From NCBI RefSeq assembly GCF_000378605.1, contig NZ_KB905155.1, positions 620,001 to 684,000 on the forward strand: a DNA stretch of 64,000 bases, written 5' to 3'. This document shows positions 8,401 through 15,599 of the stretch, piece by piece. The notes beneath the pieces were generated by a model. That model searched no databases. It had not been told where the DNA came from and worked only from the letters and a program-made list of their open reading frames with translations. Numbering within the stretch: the stretch's first letter is position 1; every line of letters starts with the position of its first letter. The translations under genes were made by a program, and so were the position numbers. This DNA comes from Thioalkalivibrio sp. ALJ21 (GTDB taxonomy: Bacteria > Pseudomonadota > Gammaproteobacteria > Ectothiorhodospirales > Ectothiorhodospiraceae).

Positions 8401-9355
8401 TAACAATAGTTTTGCCCTTAGAGTCAGTGCATTCACCGATGTCACTGCTCTTTCAGACGAAGGTAATGGGGGCCTTATTGGACAAGGAGTTCCAGTTGTC
8501 CTTAAGCCATCTGATGTCGAAATAAGGGATGCGAGCGGCGGTTCGGTTGATTTCACAACGGACGGCACCGGTTCGGTTGACGTCAGTAGTGAGGGAGATT
8601 CGCTGCTTATTAGTGGCCTTCAGGATGGGTGGACGTACTCAATCAGTTCGAGTCAGTCGTTCCAGGCACTAGAGATCGAGGCCGCCGAGGGCTCGGATCG
8701 TTTTAACCTGAATGAATTTGAGTTCAGTAGTGTCGAGGAGGCAGTCGGGAGTGGTATTCACTTGCCGATCGAAGGCACTGATGGGGATGGCGACGGTATC
8801 GAATCTGCACTAACCGCTTGGTTTATGTCGACGGACGGAATCGGGGAGATCGTGGTTGCGGATTCCGAAGGGGAAATGATCTCGGCGCCCGATTCCGAGG
8901 AAGGGAGTGAACTGGAAGGAACCGACGGCAATGATATTCTCATCGGTGGTTTTGGCGACGATTTGCTCGACGGTGGCGCCGGGGACGACATGTTGATTGG
9001 GGGCGGCGGCAACAATACCCTCACTGGGGGCGATGGCAACGACACGTTTATCTGGATCGGCGGATATCAGGGTGACGCGGGTTCGCCGACAGAAGATGTG
9101 GTGACCGACTTCAGCAATGGCGATAACGTTCTCGATCTGAAAGACCTTCTCCAAGGGGAGAACGAAGATAACATCGCTGACTTCATCATCGCGGAGCAGG
9201 ATGGGAACGATACGAAGCTCTACATCCATTCGGAAGGCGGTCTTGGTGATTCTACGGATAACGCCAACCAGGTCATCGTGCTGAAAGATGTCCAGTACAG
9301 TGAGGATATTGTTAAGGATATGCTGGAAAGCGGGCAGTTGAAGATCGACCAGTAA
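5495..9355 (+). CDS. LapA-like RTX adhesin 1, LapG-cleavable
   Basis: This 1286-aa type I secretion substrate is the largest adhesin of the locus. Residues 1-110 are the LapA-type retention module (VATVESVVGTVIARD, EEIIAALDRG). It ends in Pro-Ala-Ala-Gly with the di-alanine at 111-112, the expected LapG cut site. An acidic linker follows, then Ig-like modules, including two identical 96-residue repeats at 413-508 and 509-604. Domains resembling T1SS-143-type repeats come next. RTX nonapeptides (GGxGxD type) at about 1142-1187 should bind calcium, and a C-terminal secretion signal ends LKIDQ. The ATG has a strong AAGGAG site. Part of the gene (about 8050-8760) is visibly lower in GC. There is no N-terminal signal peptide, as expected for this pathway. 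Confidence 0.92.
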   Translation: MSEVVVATVESVVGTVIARDEDGNTRVLQAGDEIFYGEEVIAEDGAFIEMAFEDGSTMSLAGNESATITDDLAESAQPQPEEGEIADATVEEIIAALDRGEDITDIIEAPAAGADGGAAGEGGSFVRIARGSEEIGQIEYAYDPNALGGPGDAGGEGGGTLADGDTSEGDASDGDTSEDVTPGGSITLSSFMYGPGERMQPNDFGPQGDGQTGMMMFAVPDFGEGMQSVLATISGSTEDIPAGSFVSLTITDSDGNSVNYGSTDGSTVGQEVVIQDDGSWIATNVDISGLNPGDLQIEAFVVDENGDEQTGVLEAAFTLPSVEISDFEFAPEGFAGGNGGDPNPSLTINATDATGVTVFVNSQSVEATQENGEWVVDLTDLNFEEGVEYSVYALATDDLGFSSVSPSLMASFDLPTVGVSFELGSENNEVSAEISGTSSNATSIEVVVSGEGVDQAFTATPADDGTWSVPTAELEGLAFEDGETYEVTATASDDDGNTAEASDTAGPFDLPTVGVSFELGSENNEVSAEISGTSSNATSIEVVVSGEGVDQAFTATPADDGTWSVPTAELEGLAFEDGETYEVTATASDDDGNTAEASDTAGPFDLPNVDKLEVDMSALSLQTFDAGTIGEGSSTDQTNLSSYVTATGSVGSESLTASLTYALQADEGDSGLTSGGEAVYLTVQDGAVIGQLSDDTTVFEVRINGEILEMEQFLPIDHADTDNPDDIVSLSGLIDLEVTATVEDGSGNTASETITEGLGKQLEIVDDGPSDFVPDQAALEAGYTGTLNFTENAGGDGVGDVVFAFDEGVLALDREGNQLYVDGEVLMLYKDGDPSTMEARTEEGTVGFRIGLDAVNDQYTITNVNEVYTLSRFEINLVSFNGGRDPLYSLSSTTEGASEGVLISAESGVNLNTSASRGLGVNSGQGFDSGEMARFNFVDSLSNTGSSADWSRNLSVNEFSQALSASTGGNNSFALRVSAFTDVTALSDEGNGGLIGQGVPVVLKPSDVEIRDASGGSVDFTTDGTGSVDVSSEGDSLLISGLQDGWTYSISSSQSFQALEIEAAEGSDRFNLNEFEFSSVEEAVGSGIHLPIEGTDGDGDGIESALTAWFMSTDGIGEIVVADSEGEMISAPDSEEGSELEGTDGNDILIGGFGDDLLDGGAGDDMLIGGGGNNTLTGGDGNDTFIWIGGYQGDAGSPTEDVVTDFSNGDNVLDLKDLLQGENEDNIADFIIAEQDGNDTKLYIHSEGGLGDSTDNANQVIVLKDVQYSEDIVKDMLESGQLKIDQ
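6731..7306 (+). repeat. Perfect 288-bp tandem duplication in adhesin 1
   Basis: Bases 6731-7018 and 7019-7306 appear identical by direct reading. Each encodes one 96-residue Ig-like module starting DLPTVGVSFELG and ending ASDTAGPF. A third start (GATCTGCC) appears at 7307 but diverges at once. Identity at the DNA level, including silent positions, points to recent duplication or ongoing recombination. The true copy number could have been collapsed in assembly. Confidence 0.93.
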
Positions 9356-9368
9356 TAGGTCGAGTGAG

Positions 9369-9402
9369 GAGCCCCGCCGGTCTGAATCGGCGGGGCTCTC
9401 TT
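9369..9402 (+). terminator. Rho-independent terminator after adhesin 1
   Basis: An 11-bp stem (GAGCCCCGCCG / CGGCGGGGCTC, 9369-9398) with an 8-nt loop lies 13 nt after the adhesin-1 stop, followed by a short T-rich run. The T-run is weak, so termination may be partial. Confidence 0.7.
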
Positions 9403-9456
9403 GTGTCTGAGGGTGTAGGCTGGGAGCAGGAAGGCCGAACGGCCGGAGGGCCGCGT

Positions 9457-9789
9457 ATGTATGTGAGACGGAATTCAGAGGGAAGGATCGATTTGGTGAG
9501 CCGGGATCCGGATGCCGAGTGTGTAGAGTTCGTGGCGGCCGATGCACCGGAGCTTTTGGCGTTCTTGTCGAGTAGTGACGGCGAGCCCGCGCCGCCTGCG
9601 GCGTTGCAGGCATCGGATCTGGAGTTGATCCGGGTGCTCGAAGATCTGGTGGAAGTGCTTACGGACAAGGGTGTTATCCGGTTTACGGATCTGCCGGATG
9701 CGGCGCAGCAGAAGCTGCTGGGTCGCAAAGATCTTCGAGCTTCGGCTCGGCGCCTGAATTTGGTGGAAGACGACGAAGGCCTTCTCTAG
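9457..9789 (+). CDS. Small conserved protein of unknown function between adhesins 1 and 2
   Basis: This 110-aa acidic, soluble-looking protein has no signal peptide or membrane segment. It resembles a gammaproteobacterial family often labelled 'tryptophan synthase subunit beta like protein', a name with no visible enzymatic basis here. Recognisable blocks are MYVRRNSEGRIDLVS at the N-terminus, a Glu/Ala linker, and ASDLELIRVLEDLVEVLTDK then IRFTDLPDAAQQKLLGRK. The ATG at 9457 is chosen over an upstream GTG because GGAGGG (9445-9450) is ideally spaced and the family starts here. It lies between a terminator and adhesin 2, on the same strand. I do not know its function, and a role in adhesin biology is only suggested by position. 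Confidence 0.8.
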   Translation: MYVRRNSEGRIDLVSRDPDAECVEFVAADAPELLAFLSSSDGEPAPPAALQASDLELIRVLEDLVEVLTDKGVIRFTDLPDAAQQKLLGRKDLRASARRLNLVEDDEGLL

Positions 9790-9933
9790 AAAGGCTGGCT
9801 AGACCATCACGTGTCATGCACGACGGTGTGCCGGTGGCGATGGACCCAGACCAGGCACTGAGGTTGGATCGATTATGGACGCGAAGGCGTCTGTTTGAGC
9901 CGGTCTTGAGGGCTGGCGCATGAGGGGGATTCG

Positions 9934-11796
9934 ATGGCAGTGAATACGGTAGTGGCCACCGTCCAGGCATTGACCGGGACTGTGATTGCGAGAGATGCCG
10001 ACGGTATTTCCAGGGTGCTCGCGGTCGGCGATCCCGTGTATGCGGGGGAAGAGGTGATCCCACTGCAGGGGGCGTCGGTTGATCTGCAGGCAATGGAAGG
10101 TGGTGTCTTGTCGCTCGGTGAGGGTCAGCAGGTCCTGGTGGGCGAAGCTCTGGCGGATAGCGGCCGTGCGGACAATCCAGAGATTCCGACGGCGGAAGAA
10201 GTGATTGCGGCCCTGGAGCGTGGTGAGTCACTGGACGCGCTGATTGCGCCACCGGCGGCCGGTCTCGAAGGTGGTGATAGCGATGGCGGCGGTTTCGTGC
10301 GTGTCGCACGCATTAACGAGCCAGTAGAGCCGATTAACTACACTTTTCCGGAAAACGTCTTCGGTCGTCCCGATGCTCTGGGCGAGACCGTCGCGGTGCC
10401 GGGAGGAGAAACGGCGGACACGGTTGTGCCTCCCGGGCAGCCACCAGTAGAACCACCGGTTGAGCCGCCCCCTCCGGTGACAGCCAACCCGACGCTAACG
10501 GTGTCGGTATCCGTGGCGGCCGGATACGGCTATGACGACGCGAACGATGCGGCTGCGGGCGATGTGGTCTTCGAGGTTTCCCATACCCTGAATCTGGATG
10601 GGCTGGACCCCGTCCTGGCCAGCGCAATCGTCTACAGCATTGTCGGCGGCGATACGGCGTATCTTGCGCTCGCTCAGGATGGGGCGGGCAACTGGGTGGT
10701 GGTGCTGACCGAGGCCGGGGCGGCCGCAATCCGGGCAGGTGTGGTGGACGGTAACCACTTGAACGTGATCGTGGAGGGGACGATTGAACTGGTGGACCTT
10801 CCCGATCTGGTGGATACCGACAGCGCTTTTGCGCCGGTTCCCGAGCCTGGCGGGGAAGAACCCCCCGAGCCCGTGCCGGATCTGTTCGCGTCGGCTCATG
10901 TGGTCGGCGGCAGTGATGTGCAGGGGACGATGGCGAATGCGAACAACCTGAAGTCGACGGGCGCGCAGAGTGCCGCGGTATCGCATCAGGACGGGTTCTT
11001 TGCGATCGACCATCAGTCGGCATCGGATGATCCGAACGCGATCGAGTTTGGCGAGGCCCTGCTGTTTACGTTGGTCAGCCCCACGGATACAGCAGTGTTC
11101 CAGATTGAAGGTGCGATCAATGGCGGCTCGTATCACCTTTACGATGCCGATGGAGTGCGCATCGGCGAGGCTCGTGATCTTGCCGCGGATGTGAATGAAG
11201 ACGGTTTCCTGGAGCTGAGCGGCGAGACGTTTTCCTATATTGCATTTCAGGGCGGCAGTACAGGCTCGGGAGGGAGCGGCGATCGAAGCGAGTTCTCGGT
11301 TCGACCGGTTGATCTGTCGGTCCAGGTTGGCGAGGGCGAAGATGCCGATTTCTATCCTGCCGGAGCTGAGGAAGCCCTCGCCACCGAGTCGGTGGAGGCG
11401 CTCGAAGAAGCCGATGACTTTGGCGCGAACTTCCTGACGGTGGACTCGGATCAGGACATCTTTGTGGTCGCGGAAGGCGGGCAGGGGACGACGGACGACC
11501 CCGCTCGGTTCGTGATCCAGGGTTTCAGCCTGGAAAGCGAGAGTAGTGGGGCTCAAATTACACTGGGCGAGCTGCTGTCGAGTGCGAGCCAGGAGACCAT
11601 CGATCAGTACCTGATGGCCGAGTCGCAGGGAGAAGATACCGTGCTCCACATCAGTTCGGGCGGCATGCTTGGGTCGGACACGGGCGGCGCTGATTATGCG
11701 ATTACGCTCGAAGGGGTCAGCATGGACGGTTTCGATTCGTCCTATGACTTCATCCAGACGCTGATCGAGAACGGTCACCTGACCATCGACCAGTAA
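9934..11796 (+). CDS. LapA-like secreted protein 2, LapG-cleavable, without RTX repeats
   Basis: This 620-aa member of the adhesin set has the retention module (VVATVQALTGTVIARD, EEVIAALERG) ending APPAAG. Its di-alanine is at 108-109, the same residue numbers reported for the Pseudomonas LapA cut. A Pro-rich hinge lies at about 165-185, followed by a beta-rich domain. A domain at about 325-475 (DGFFAIDHQS, DDPNAIEF, SYIAFQGG) is shared with adhesin 3. The C-terminal 100 residues align with the secretion ends of proteins 1 and 3 and finish LTIDQ. No GGxGxD nonapeptide block is visible, which is unusual for this class. The upstream TGTAC palindrome of the other two genes is absent. A GAGGGGG-type ribosome site precedes the ATG. 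Confidence 0.88.
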   Translation: MAVNTVVATVQALTGTVIARDADGISRVLAVGDPVYAGEEVIPLQGASVDLQAMEGGVLSLGEGQQVLVGEALADSGRADNPEIPTAEEVIAALERGESLDALIAPPAAGLEGGDSDGGGFVRVARINEPVEPINYTFPENVFGRPDALGETVAVPGGETADTVVPPGQPPVEPPVEPPPPVTANPTLTVSVSVAAGYGYDDANDAAAGDVVFEVSHTLNLDGLDPVLASAIVYSIVGGDTAYLALAQDGAGNWVVVLTEAGAAAIRAGVVDGNHLNVIVEGTIELVDLPDLVDTDSAFAPVPEPGGEEPPEPVPDLFASAHVVGGSDVQGTMANANNLKSTGAQSAAVSHQDGFFAIDHQSASDDPNAIEFGEALLFTLVSPTDTAVFQIEGAINGGSYHLYDADGVRIGEARDLAADVNEDGFLELSGETFSYIAFQGGSTGSGGSGDRSEFSVRPVDLSVQVGEGEDADFYPAGAEEALATESVEALEEADDFGANFLTVDSDQDIFVVAEGGQGTTDDPARFVIQGFSLESESSGAQITLGELLSSASQETIDQYLMAESQGEDTVLHISSGGMLGSDTGGADYAITLEGVSMDGFDSSYDFIQTLIENGHLTIDQ

Positions 11797-11819
11797 GGGG
11801 TTGTCTTCCTGATGAAAGT

Positions 11820-11851
11820 GCCCGGGCCGTATCGCGGACCCGGGCTTTTTT
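11820..11851 (+). terminator. Rho-independent terminator after adhesin 2
   Basis: A GCCCGGG / CCCGGGC stem (11820-11826 and 11839-11845) is followed by six T's (11846-11851). It lies 23 nt after the adhesin-2 stop, so adhesin 3 needs its own promoter. Confidence 0.9.
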
Positions 11852-11912
11852 GTGCCCTTGTATGAGGCGAGACCGCCATCGTTTTGACGGGTTCATGGAG
11901 AAACTCATCCCC

Positions 11913-11926
11913 TGTACTTCAGTACA
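11913..11926. promoter_or_regulatory. TGTAC palindrome upstream of adhesin 3 (putative operator)
   Basis: TGTACTTCAGTACA differs from the adhesin-1 element at a single centre base and also ends 79 nt before its ATG. The surrounding bases CCC and CT-TCG are conserved too, while the rest of the two leaders differs. This looks like a shared binding site. A TTGACG at 11939-11944 downstream could be a -35 element, but no convincing -10 partner was seen. Confidence 0.6.
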
Positions 11927-11968
11927 GCTATCGGAATTTTGACGTTTGGCCTAACAATTCAACCGTAA

Positions 11969-11986
11969 GCCCCCAGTACTGGGGGC
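11969..11986. promoter_or_regulatory. Perfect 18-nt palindrome in adhesin-3 leader
   Basis: GCCCCCAGTACTGGGGGC is a perfect palindrome ending 19 nt before the adhesin-3 ATG. As DNA it could bind a dimeric regulator. As RNA it would form a 7-bp GC stem with a GUAC loop just upstream of the ribosome site. Adhesin 1 has a shorter palindrome with the same AGTACT core (GAAGTACTTC, 5466-5475) in a similar place. Confidence 0.55.
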
Positions 11987-12005
11987 ATGATGAGGGAATA
12001 AGGCC

Positions 12006-13619
12006 ATGGGCCCGGAAATGATTGTTGCAACGGTTCAGGCGGTGATCGGGACCGTGACTGTTCGTGACGCCGAGGGCAACTCGCGGGTACTTCAGCAGGG
12101 TGACCCGATTTATGCTGGAGAGGAGGTTACAACCCAGTCTGGTGGCTTGGTGGAGCTCGCTTTGGCAGATGGTTCGAGCGTCACCCTGGCGGAGGGTGAG
12201 GCGGCGACGCTCACAGAGGACCTGGTGCAGTCCGCAGACGCGGATGCGATGGCGTCACAGATAGGAGATGCCACGGTCGAGGAGATTATTGCGGCGTTGG
12301 ATCGGGGAGAAAGCCTGGATGATCTGCTGGAGGCGCCGGCCGCGGGCGTAGAAGGCGGAACGGCCGGTGAAGGCGGTGGCTTTGTGCGGGTTGTCCGCGT
12401 GAATGACGAAGTGCCGCAGGTGCAGTATGTTTTTCCCACGAATGCACTGGGCCAGCCGGAACCCGGTGAGGGGACCGACTCGGGTGGGTCTGTTACCTCG
12501 GCGGACGAGATCGTCGTCGATGAACAACCGCCGCAGGACGTGCCTGGCGACGAGGATCCGGGCGACGAGGATCCGGGTGATGAGGATCCGGGTGATGAGG
12601 ATCCGGGTGATGAGGATCCGGGTGATGAGGATCCGGGTGATGAGGATCCAGGGGATGAGGATCCAGGCGATGAGGATCCAGGCGATGAGGATCCGCGCGA
12701 CATCTATAGTGACGTGACGGCGCATACGGTCGGTAACTCGACGCAAGGCACCGCTGCGACGGCTTCTGGCTTGAAACAGACCGGGCACCAGAGTGCCTCC
12801 GTCTCCGTCAGCGAAAATGGCTTCTATGCAGTGGATCATCAAAGCAATGCGGATGATCCCAACGCGATTGAGCACAACGAAGGGCTCTTGTTCGAACTAG
12901 CCCAACCGGTCGATGGCGTTCAGTTTGCCGTCGAGGGCCCTATTACCGATGCGACGTACGCCCTTTATGACGAACAGGGCGACCGGATTGCGACAGGGGA
13001 TCTGGTGGTGGTCGACGGCGTTGCGACGATCGAGCACGATGAAAGCTTCTCGTACATCGCGTTCTTTGGCGGTCGGGACGGCTCCGATCAGAGCGCCTAC
13101 TCGGTCAAGCCGCTGGGCGTGACCCTTGTCGGCACCGAGGATAACGACACCCTGATCGGCTCGATCGGCAATGATGTGCTGATTGGTGGCGATGGGGACG
13201 ATGTCCTGTTCGGAGGCAGCGGCGACGATACGTTGATCGGTGGGGCCGGAAACGACACGCTAACGGGCGGAGGCGGCAACAATACCTTCGTCTGGAATAC
13301 GGGAGACCAGTCGAATGTTGCGGGGCAGCCGGCCGAAGATACCGTCACGGACTTCAAGCCCTGGGACGGGACGTCGGGTGATGTGCTGGATCTTTCGGAC
13401 CTGTTGCAAGGTGAAAGCGAGGACAACCTCGACAATTACCTGTACGCGCAAACAGAAAACGGAAACACCGTGCTGTACGTCCACTCGAACGGCGGTCTCA
13501 ACGGTGACAAGGACAATGCGGATCAGATCATCACGCTGCAGGGCGTTGATCTGGGTGACAGTTCCGATGCCATCATCCAGGCGTTGCTGACTAACGATCA
13601 GCTAAAGATCGACCAGTAG
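12006..13619 (+). CDS. LapA-like RTX adhesin 3, LapG-cleavable
   Basis: This 537-aa secreted protein has the retention module (MIVATVQAVIGTVTVRD, EEIIAALDRG) ending EAPAAG with di-alanine at 112-113. The spacer at about residues 181-230 is ten tandem GDEDP pentapeptides. A domain at about 238-370 is shared with protein 2 (GFYAVDHQS, DDPNAIEH, SYIAFFGG). RTX nonapeptides at about 376-428 come next, then the type I secretion C-terminus ending LKIDQ. The ATG at 12006 is preferred over the ATG at 12018 because it aligns the VATV block with the other two proteins. It has its own leader with two palindromes and lies between terminators, so it is probably a separate transcript. Confidence 0.9.
   Translation: MGPEMIVATVQAVIGTVTVRDAEGNSRVLQQGDPIYAGEEVTTQSGGLVELALADGSSVTLAEGEAATLTEDLVQSADADAMASQIGDATVEEIIAALDRGESLDDLLEAPAAGVEGGTAGEGGGFVRVVRVNDEVPQVQYVFPTNALGQPEPGEGTDSGGSVTSADEIVVDEQPPQDVPGDEDPGDEDPGDEDPGDEDPGDEDPGDEDPGDEDPGDEDPGDEDPGDEDPRDIYSDVTAHTVGNSTQGTAATASGLKQTGHQSASVSVSENGFYAVDHQSNADDPNAIEHNEGLLFELAQPVDGVQFAVEGPITDATYALYDEQGDRIATGDLVVVDGVATIEHDESFSYIAFFGGRDGSDQSAYSVKPLGVTLVGTEDNDTLIGSIGNDVLIGGDGDDVLFGGSGDDTLIGGAGNDTLTGGGGNNTFVWNTGDQSNVAGQPAEDTVTDFKPWDGTSGDVLDLSDLLQGESEDNLDNYLYAQTENGNTVLYVHSNGGLNGDKDNADQIITLQGVDLGDSSDAIIQALLTNDQLKIDQ
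12546..12695 (+). repeat. 15-bp x 10 VNTR encoding GDEDP repeats
   Basis: Ten consecutive 15-bp units (form GGYGAYGAGGATCCR, each with a GGATCC) encode Gly-Asp-Glu-Asp-Pro repeats in the adhesin-3 spacer. Units differ only at silent positions, with blocks of identical neighbours, the pattern left by slippage. Copy change keeps the reading frame, so the spacer length can vary without breaking the protein. Confidence 0.95.
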
Positions 13620-13646
13620 AACGCGCGATTCGTTTTTGTCCGCGAG

Positions 13647-13674
13647 GCCCCGCCATTGTTGGCGGGGCTTTTTT
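13647..13674. terminator. Terminator between convergent adhesin 3 and lapD
   Basis: A GCCCCGCC / GGCGGGGC stem with an ATTGTT loop is followed by TTTTTT (13669-13674). It terminates adhesin 3, and its stem could also slow lapD transcripts arriving on the minus strand. Confidence 0.9.
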
Positions 13675-13681
13675 GTGTCGA

Positions 13682-15589
13682 TCAAGCCTTGATGGACTGA
13701 ACGGATCGGCCGGTCACGCCGTCGATGCCAAGCTCCATCAGGGGCTCGATATCGTCGGTGCTGTCGCAGCCTTCGGCGATCACCAGAATTCCGATCGAGT
13801 GCGCCAGGGTGCAAAGCCCCCGAATCAGCGCCTGGGTCTCCGTGGATCGATGGACGCCCTGGATCAGCGAGGCCTGCAGCTTCACGTAATGCAGCCCGTA
13901 CGCGGTAAGGTCGTGTGAGCGGAAGGCCTCCGGCCCCGCGTGCTCCAGACCGACCACGAAGCCCGTGACACGCGCGATACGGCACAGGTCGCGCAGTTCG
14001 GCCGGATGCGCCAGGGCGCCCCGGGCCGGGAATTCCAGCCACAGTCGACCGGCCACTTCCGGGTCGGAGGCCAGGCGGGATTCCAGGCGTTGGCGAAAGT
14101 CGGTGTCCTGTAGGCTGTCGACCGACAAATTGATTGCGAGGCGCTCGTTGCCTGCCCGTAGCTGATCCAGCGCAACATCGAGGACGGCGTCGTCCAGCTG
14201 CCGGATCAGGTCCAGGCGCACCGCCCACGGCATGAAATAGCCCGCGGGGCGCGATTCGCCATCCAGTAGCAGGCGCATCGGCGCTTCGTGGTGCATCAAC
14301 TCGTGGTCGGCGTCCATCACCGGGAATCGCGCCAGCTTCACGCCATGCGTGGCCATGGCCACGGTGATCGCGGTACGCCATTCGTTCTGATTGGCATGTG
14401 GCAGCACGGCATGCGGTTCTTCGGCGATGGAATCGCCCGGTTCCAGCTCCGCGCGGGCCAGTGCCTGGTCGACGCGGCTGAGCACCTCTCCGGTGGTGTC
14501 GTCGGGGTGGTAGGGTGTCCCGGCCAAATGCAACGCCATCGCCTCGGGAGCCTTGGGGCCCAGTTCTGCGCGGATCGCCGTCAGCAGGGACTCGGCAAAG
14601 CGGCGGCTGTCCCCGATGCCGTCGCCAAAGACGGCAATATCCGAACCCTTCAGGCGCCCTGCGGCGCCGTAATCGGTCACGCTCACCTGCTGTTCCGCGA
14701 CTTCCGCAATACGTGCCAGAAGCTCATCCAGTTTGTCGTGTCCGATCGCCTGATTGAGCTCGGGCAGGCTGGCGACGCGCAGGACGACAAAGCTCCCGGC
14801 GGATCCGGCGTGCCGATTTTCAAGGGTCGCCTGGAATCGAGCCAGGAAGGATTCGCGGTTCAAAAGGCCTGTTACATCATCGTGTTGAAGGCGATTTTTC
14901 AGGCGTTCTAGGCGCGTCGATTCTTCCTGCAGCATCATCCGGACATGCTCGGTCAGTCGGTTCATGGCGCGGACCAGTGCCTGGAACTCCCAGGTGCGGG
15001 GCTCCGGAGTGGTCACGAACCGCCTTTCGCCGACGGCCTCGGCCTGTTCCACCACCTGCTTCAGTGGCCGAATCAGCCGGCCGAGCAGGAACGACCCAAT
15101 CAGGCCGATGATCAGCAAACCGCCGGCAAAGATCGCGGTGAGGCGGAGGGTTCCGTCCCACAGGGCCTCGTAGGCGTAGTTCGTCTGGCTCTCGACTATC
15201 AAGGTGCCGAATGATGACCAGCCGTCGGACACATGCGCGACCCCGGGGCGGACGTTGAAGGCCAGACGCTCGACGAACCATTCGGGCACGCCCTGGGGTG
15301 GCTCGGGGTTGCGGCGTTCGATCATGAGGTCGCCGGTCGGATCGATCAGCCGGATGTGCTGGTAGTGGCCGGTGTCGAACTGCGAGGCGATTTGCAGCTC
15401 CACGGTGGTCTCGTCCTTGGGCAGCTGGGAAAGCGACAAGGCCAGGGATGCGGCGTTGTCGATGTTCTTGGTCAGCAGCTGCTGCGCCAGGTAGTCGCGG
15501 GCGGACAGGGTGCTCACCACGATGCTGACCAGTAACGCCAGCAGCATGATGATGGCTACTGCGATCCAGAGTTGTTTTCTCAGCGTCAT
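13682..15589 (-). CDS. lapD: LapD-like c-di-GMP receptor (inactive GGDEF and EAL)
   Basis: LapD senses cytoplasmic c-di-GMP and, when bound, captures the LapG protease in the periplasm so adhesins stay attached. The 635-aa protein has a transmembrane helix at about 7-28, a periplasmic output domain to about 150, a second helix at 150-170 and a HAMP segment (LIRPLKQVVEQAEAVGERR). A degenerate GGDEF follows (GSDIA at 315-319), then a degenerate EAL (EAPMR at 435-439; the DDFG motif is replaced by LEHAG). Trp124 in DGWSSFG corresponds to the LapG-contacting Trp of characterised LapD. The ATG at 15589 follows GAGGG. An upstream ATG at 15637 would overlap lapG needlessly. It lies 10 nt downstream of lapG, in one operon. 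Confidence 0.92.
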   Translation of the reverse strand: MTLRKQLWIAVAIIMLLALLVSIVVSTLSARDYLAQQLLTKNIDNAASLALSLSQLPKDETTVELQIASQFDTGHYQHIRLIDPTGDLMIERRNPEPPQGVPEWFVERLAFNVRPGVAHVSDGWSSFGTLIVESQTNYAYEALWDGTLRLTAIFAGGLLIIGLIGSFLLGRLIRPLKQVVEQAEAVGERRFVTTPEPRTWEFQALVRAMNRLTEHVRMMLQEESTRLERLKNRLQHDDVTGLLNRESFLARFQATLENRHAGSAGSFVVLRVASLPELNQAIGHDKLDELLARIAEVAEQQVSVTDYGAAGRLKGSDIAVFGDGIGDSRRFAESLLTAIRAELGPKAPEAMALHLAGTPYHPDDTTGEVLSRVDQALARAELEPGDSIAEEPHAVLPHANQNEWRTAITVAMATHGVKLARFPVMDADHELMHHEAPMRLLLDGESRPAGYFMPWAVRLDLIRQLDDAVLDVALDQLRAGNERLAINLSVDSLQDTDFRQRLESRLASDPEVAGRLWLEFPARGALAHPAELRDLCRIARVTGFVVGLEHAGPEAFRSHDLTAYGLHYVKLQASLIQGVHRSTETQALIRGLCTLAHSIGILVIAEGCDSTDDIEPLMELGIDGVTGRSVQSIKA

Positions 15590-15599
15590 GACTGCGCCC

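Noticed and set aside
12546-12695. CRISPR-like array
   Set aside because: The repeats are contiguous 15-bp coding units with no spacers, inside a reading frame.
12403-12717. Alternative frames through the GDEDP repeat giving Arg-Ile-Met-rich repeats
   Set aside because: Any repeat with a unit length divisible by three stays open in other frames. Only the adhesin frame has flanking conserved domains.
13682-15589. Active diguanylate cyclase/phosphodiesterase
   Set aside because: GGDEF is GSDIA and the EAL catalytic residues are replaced, while HAMP and periplasmic layout and lapG linkage match the receptor LapD.
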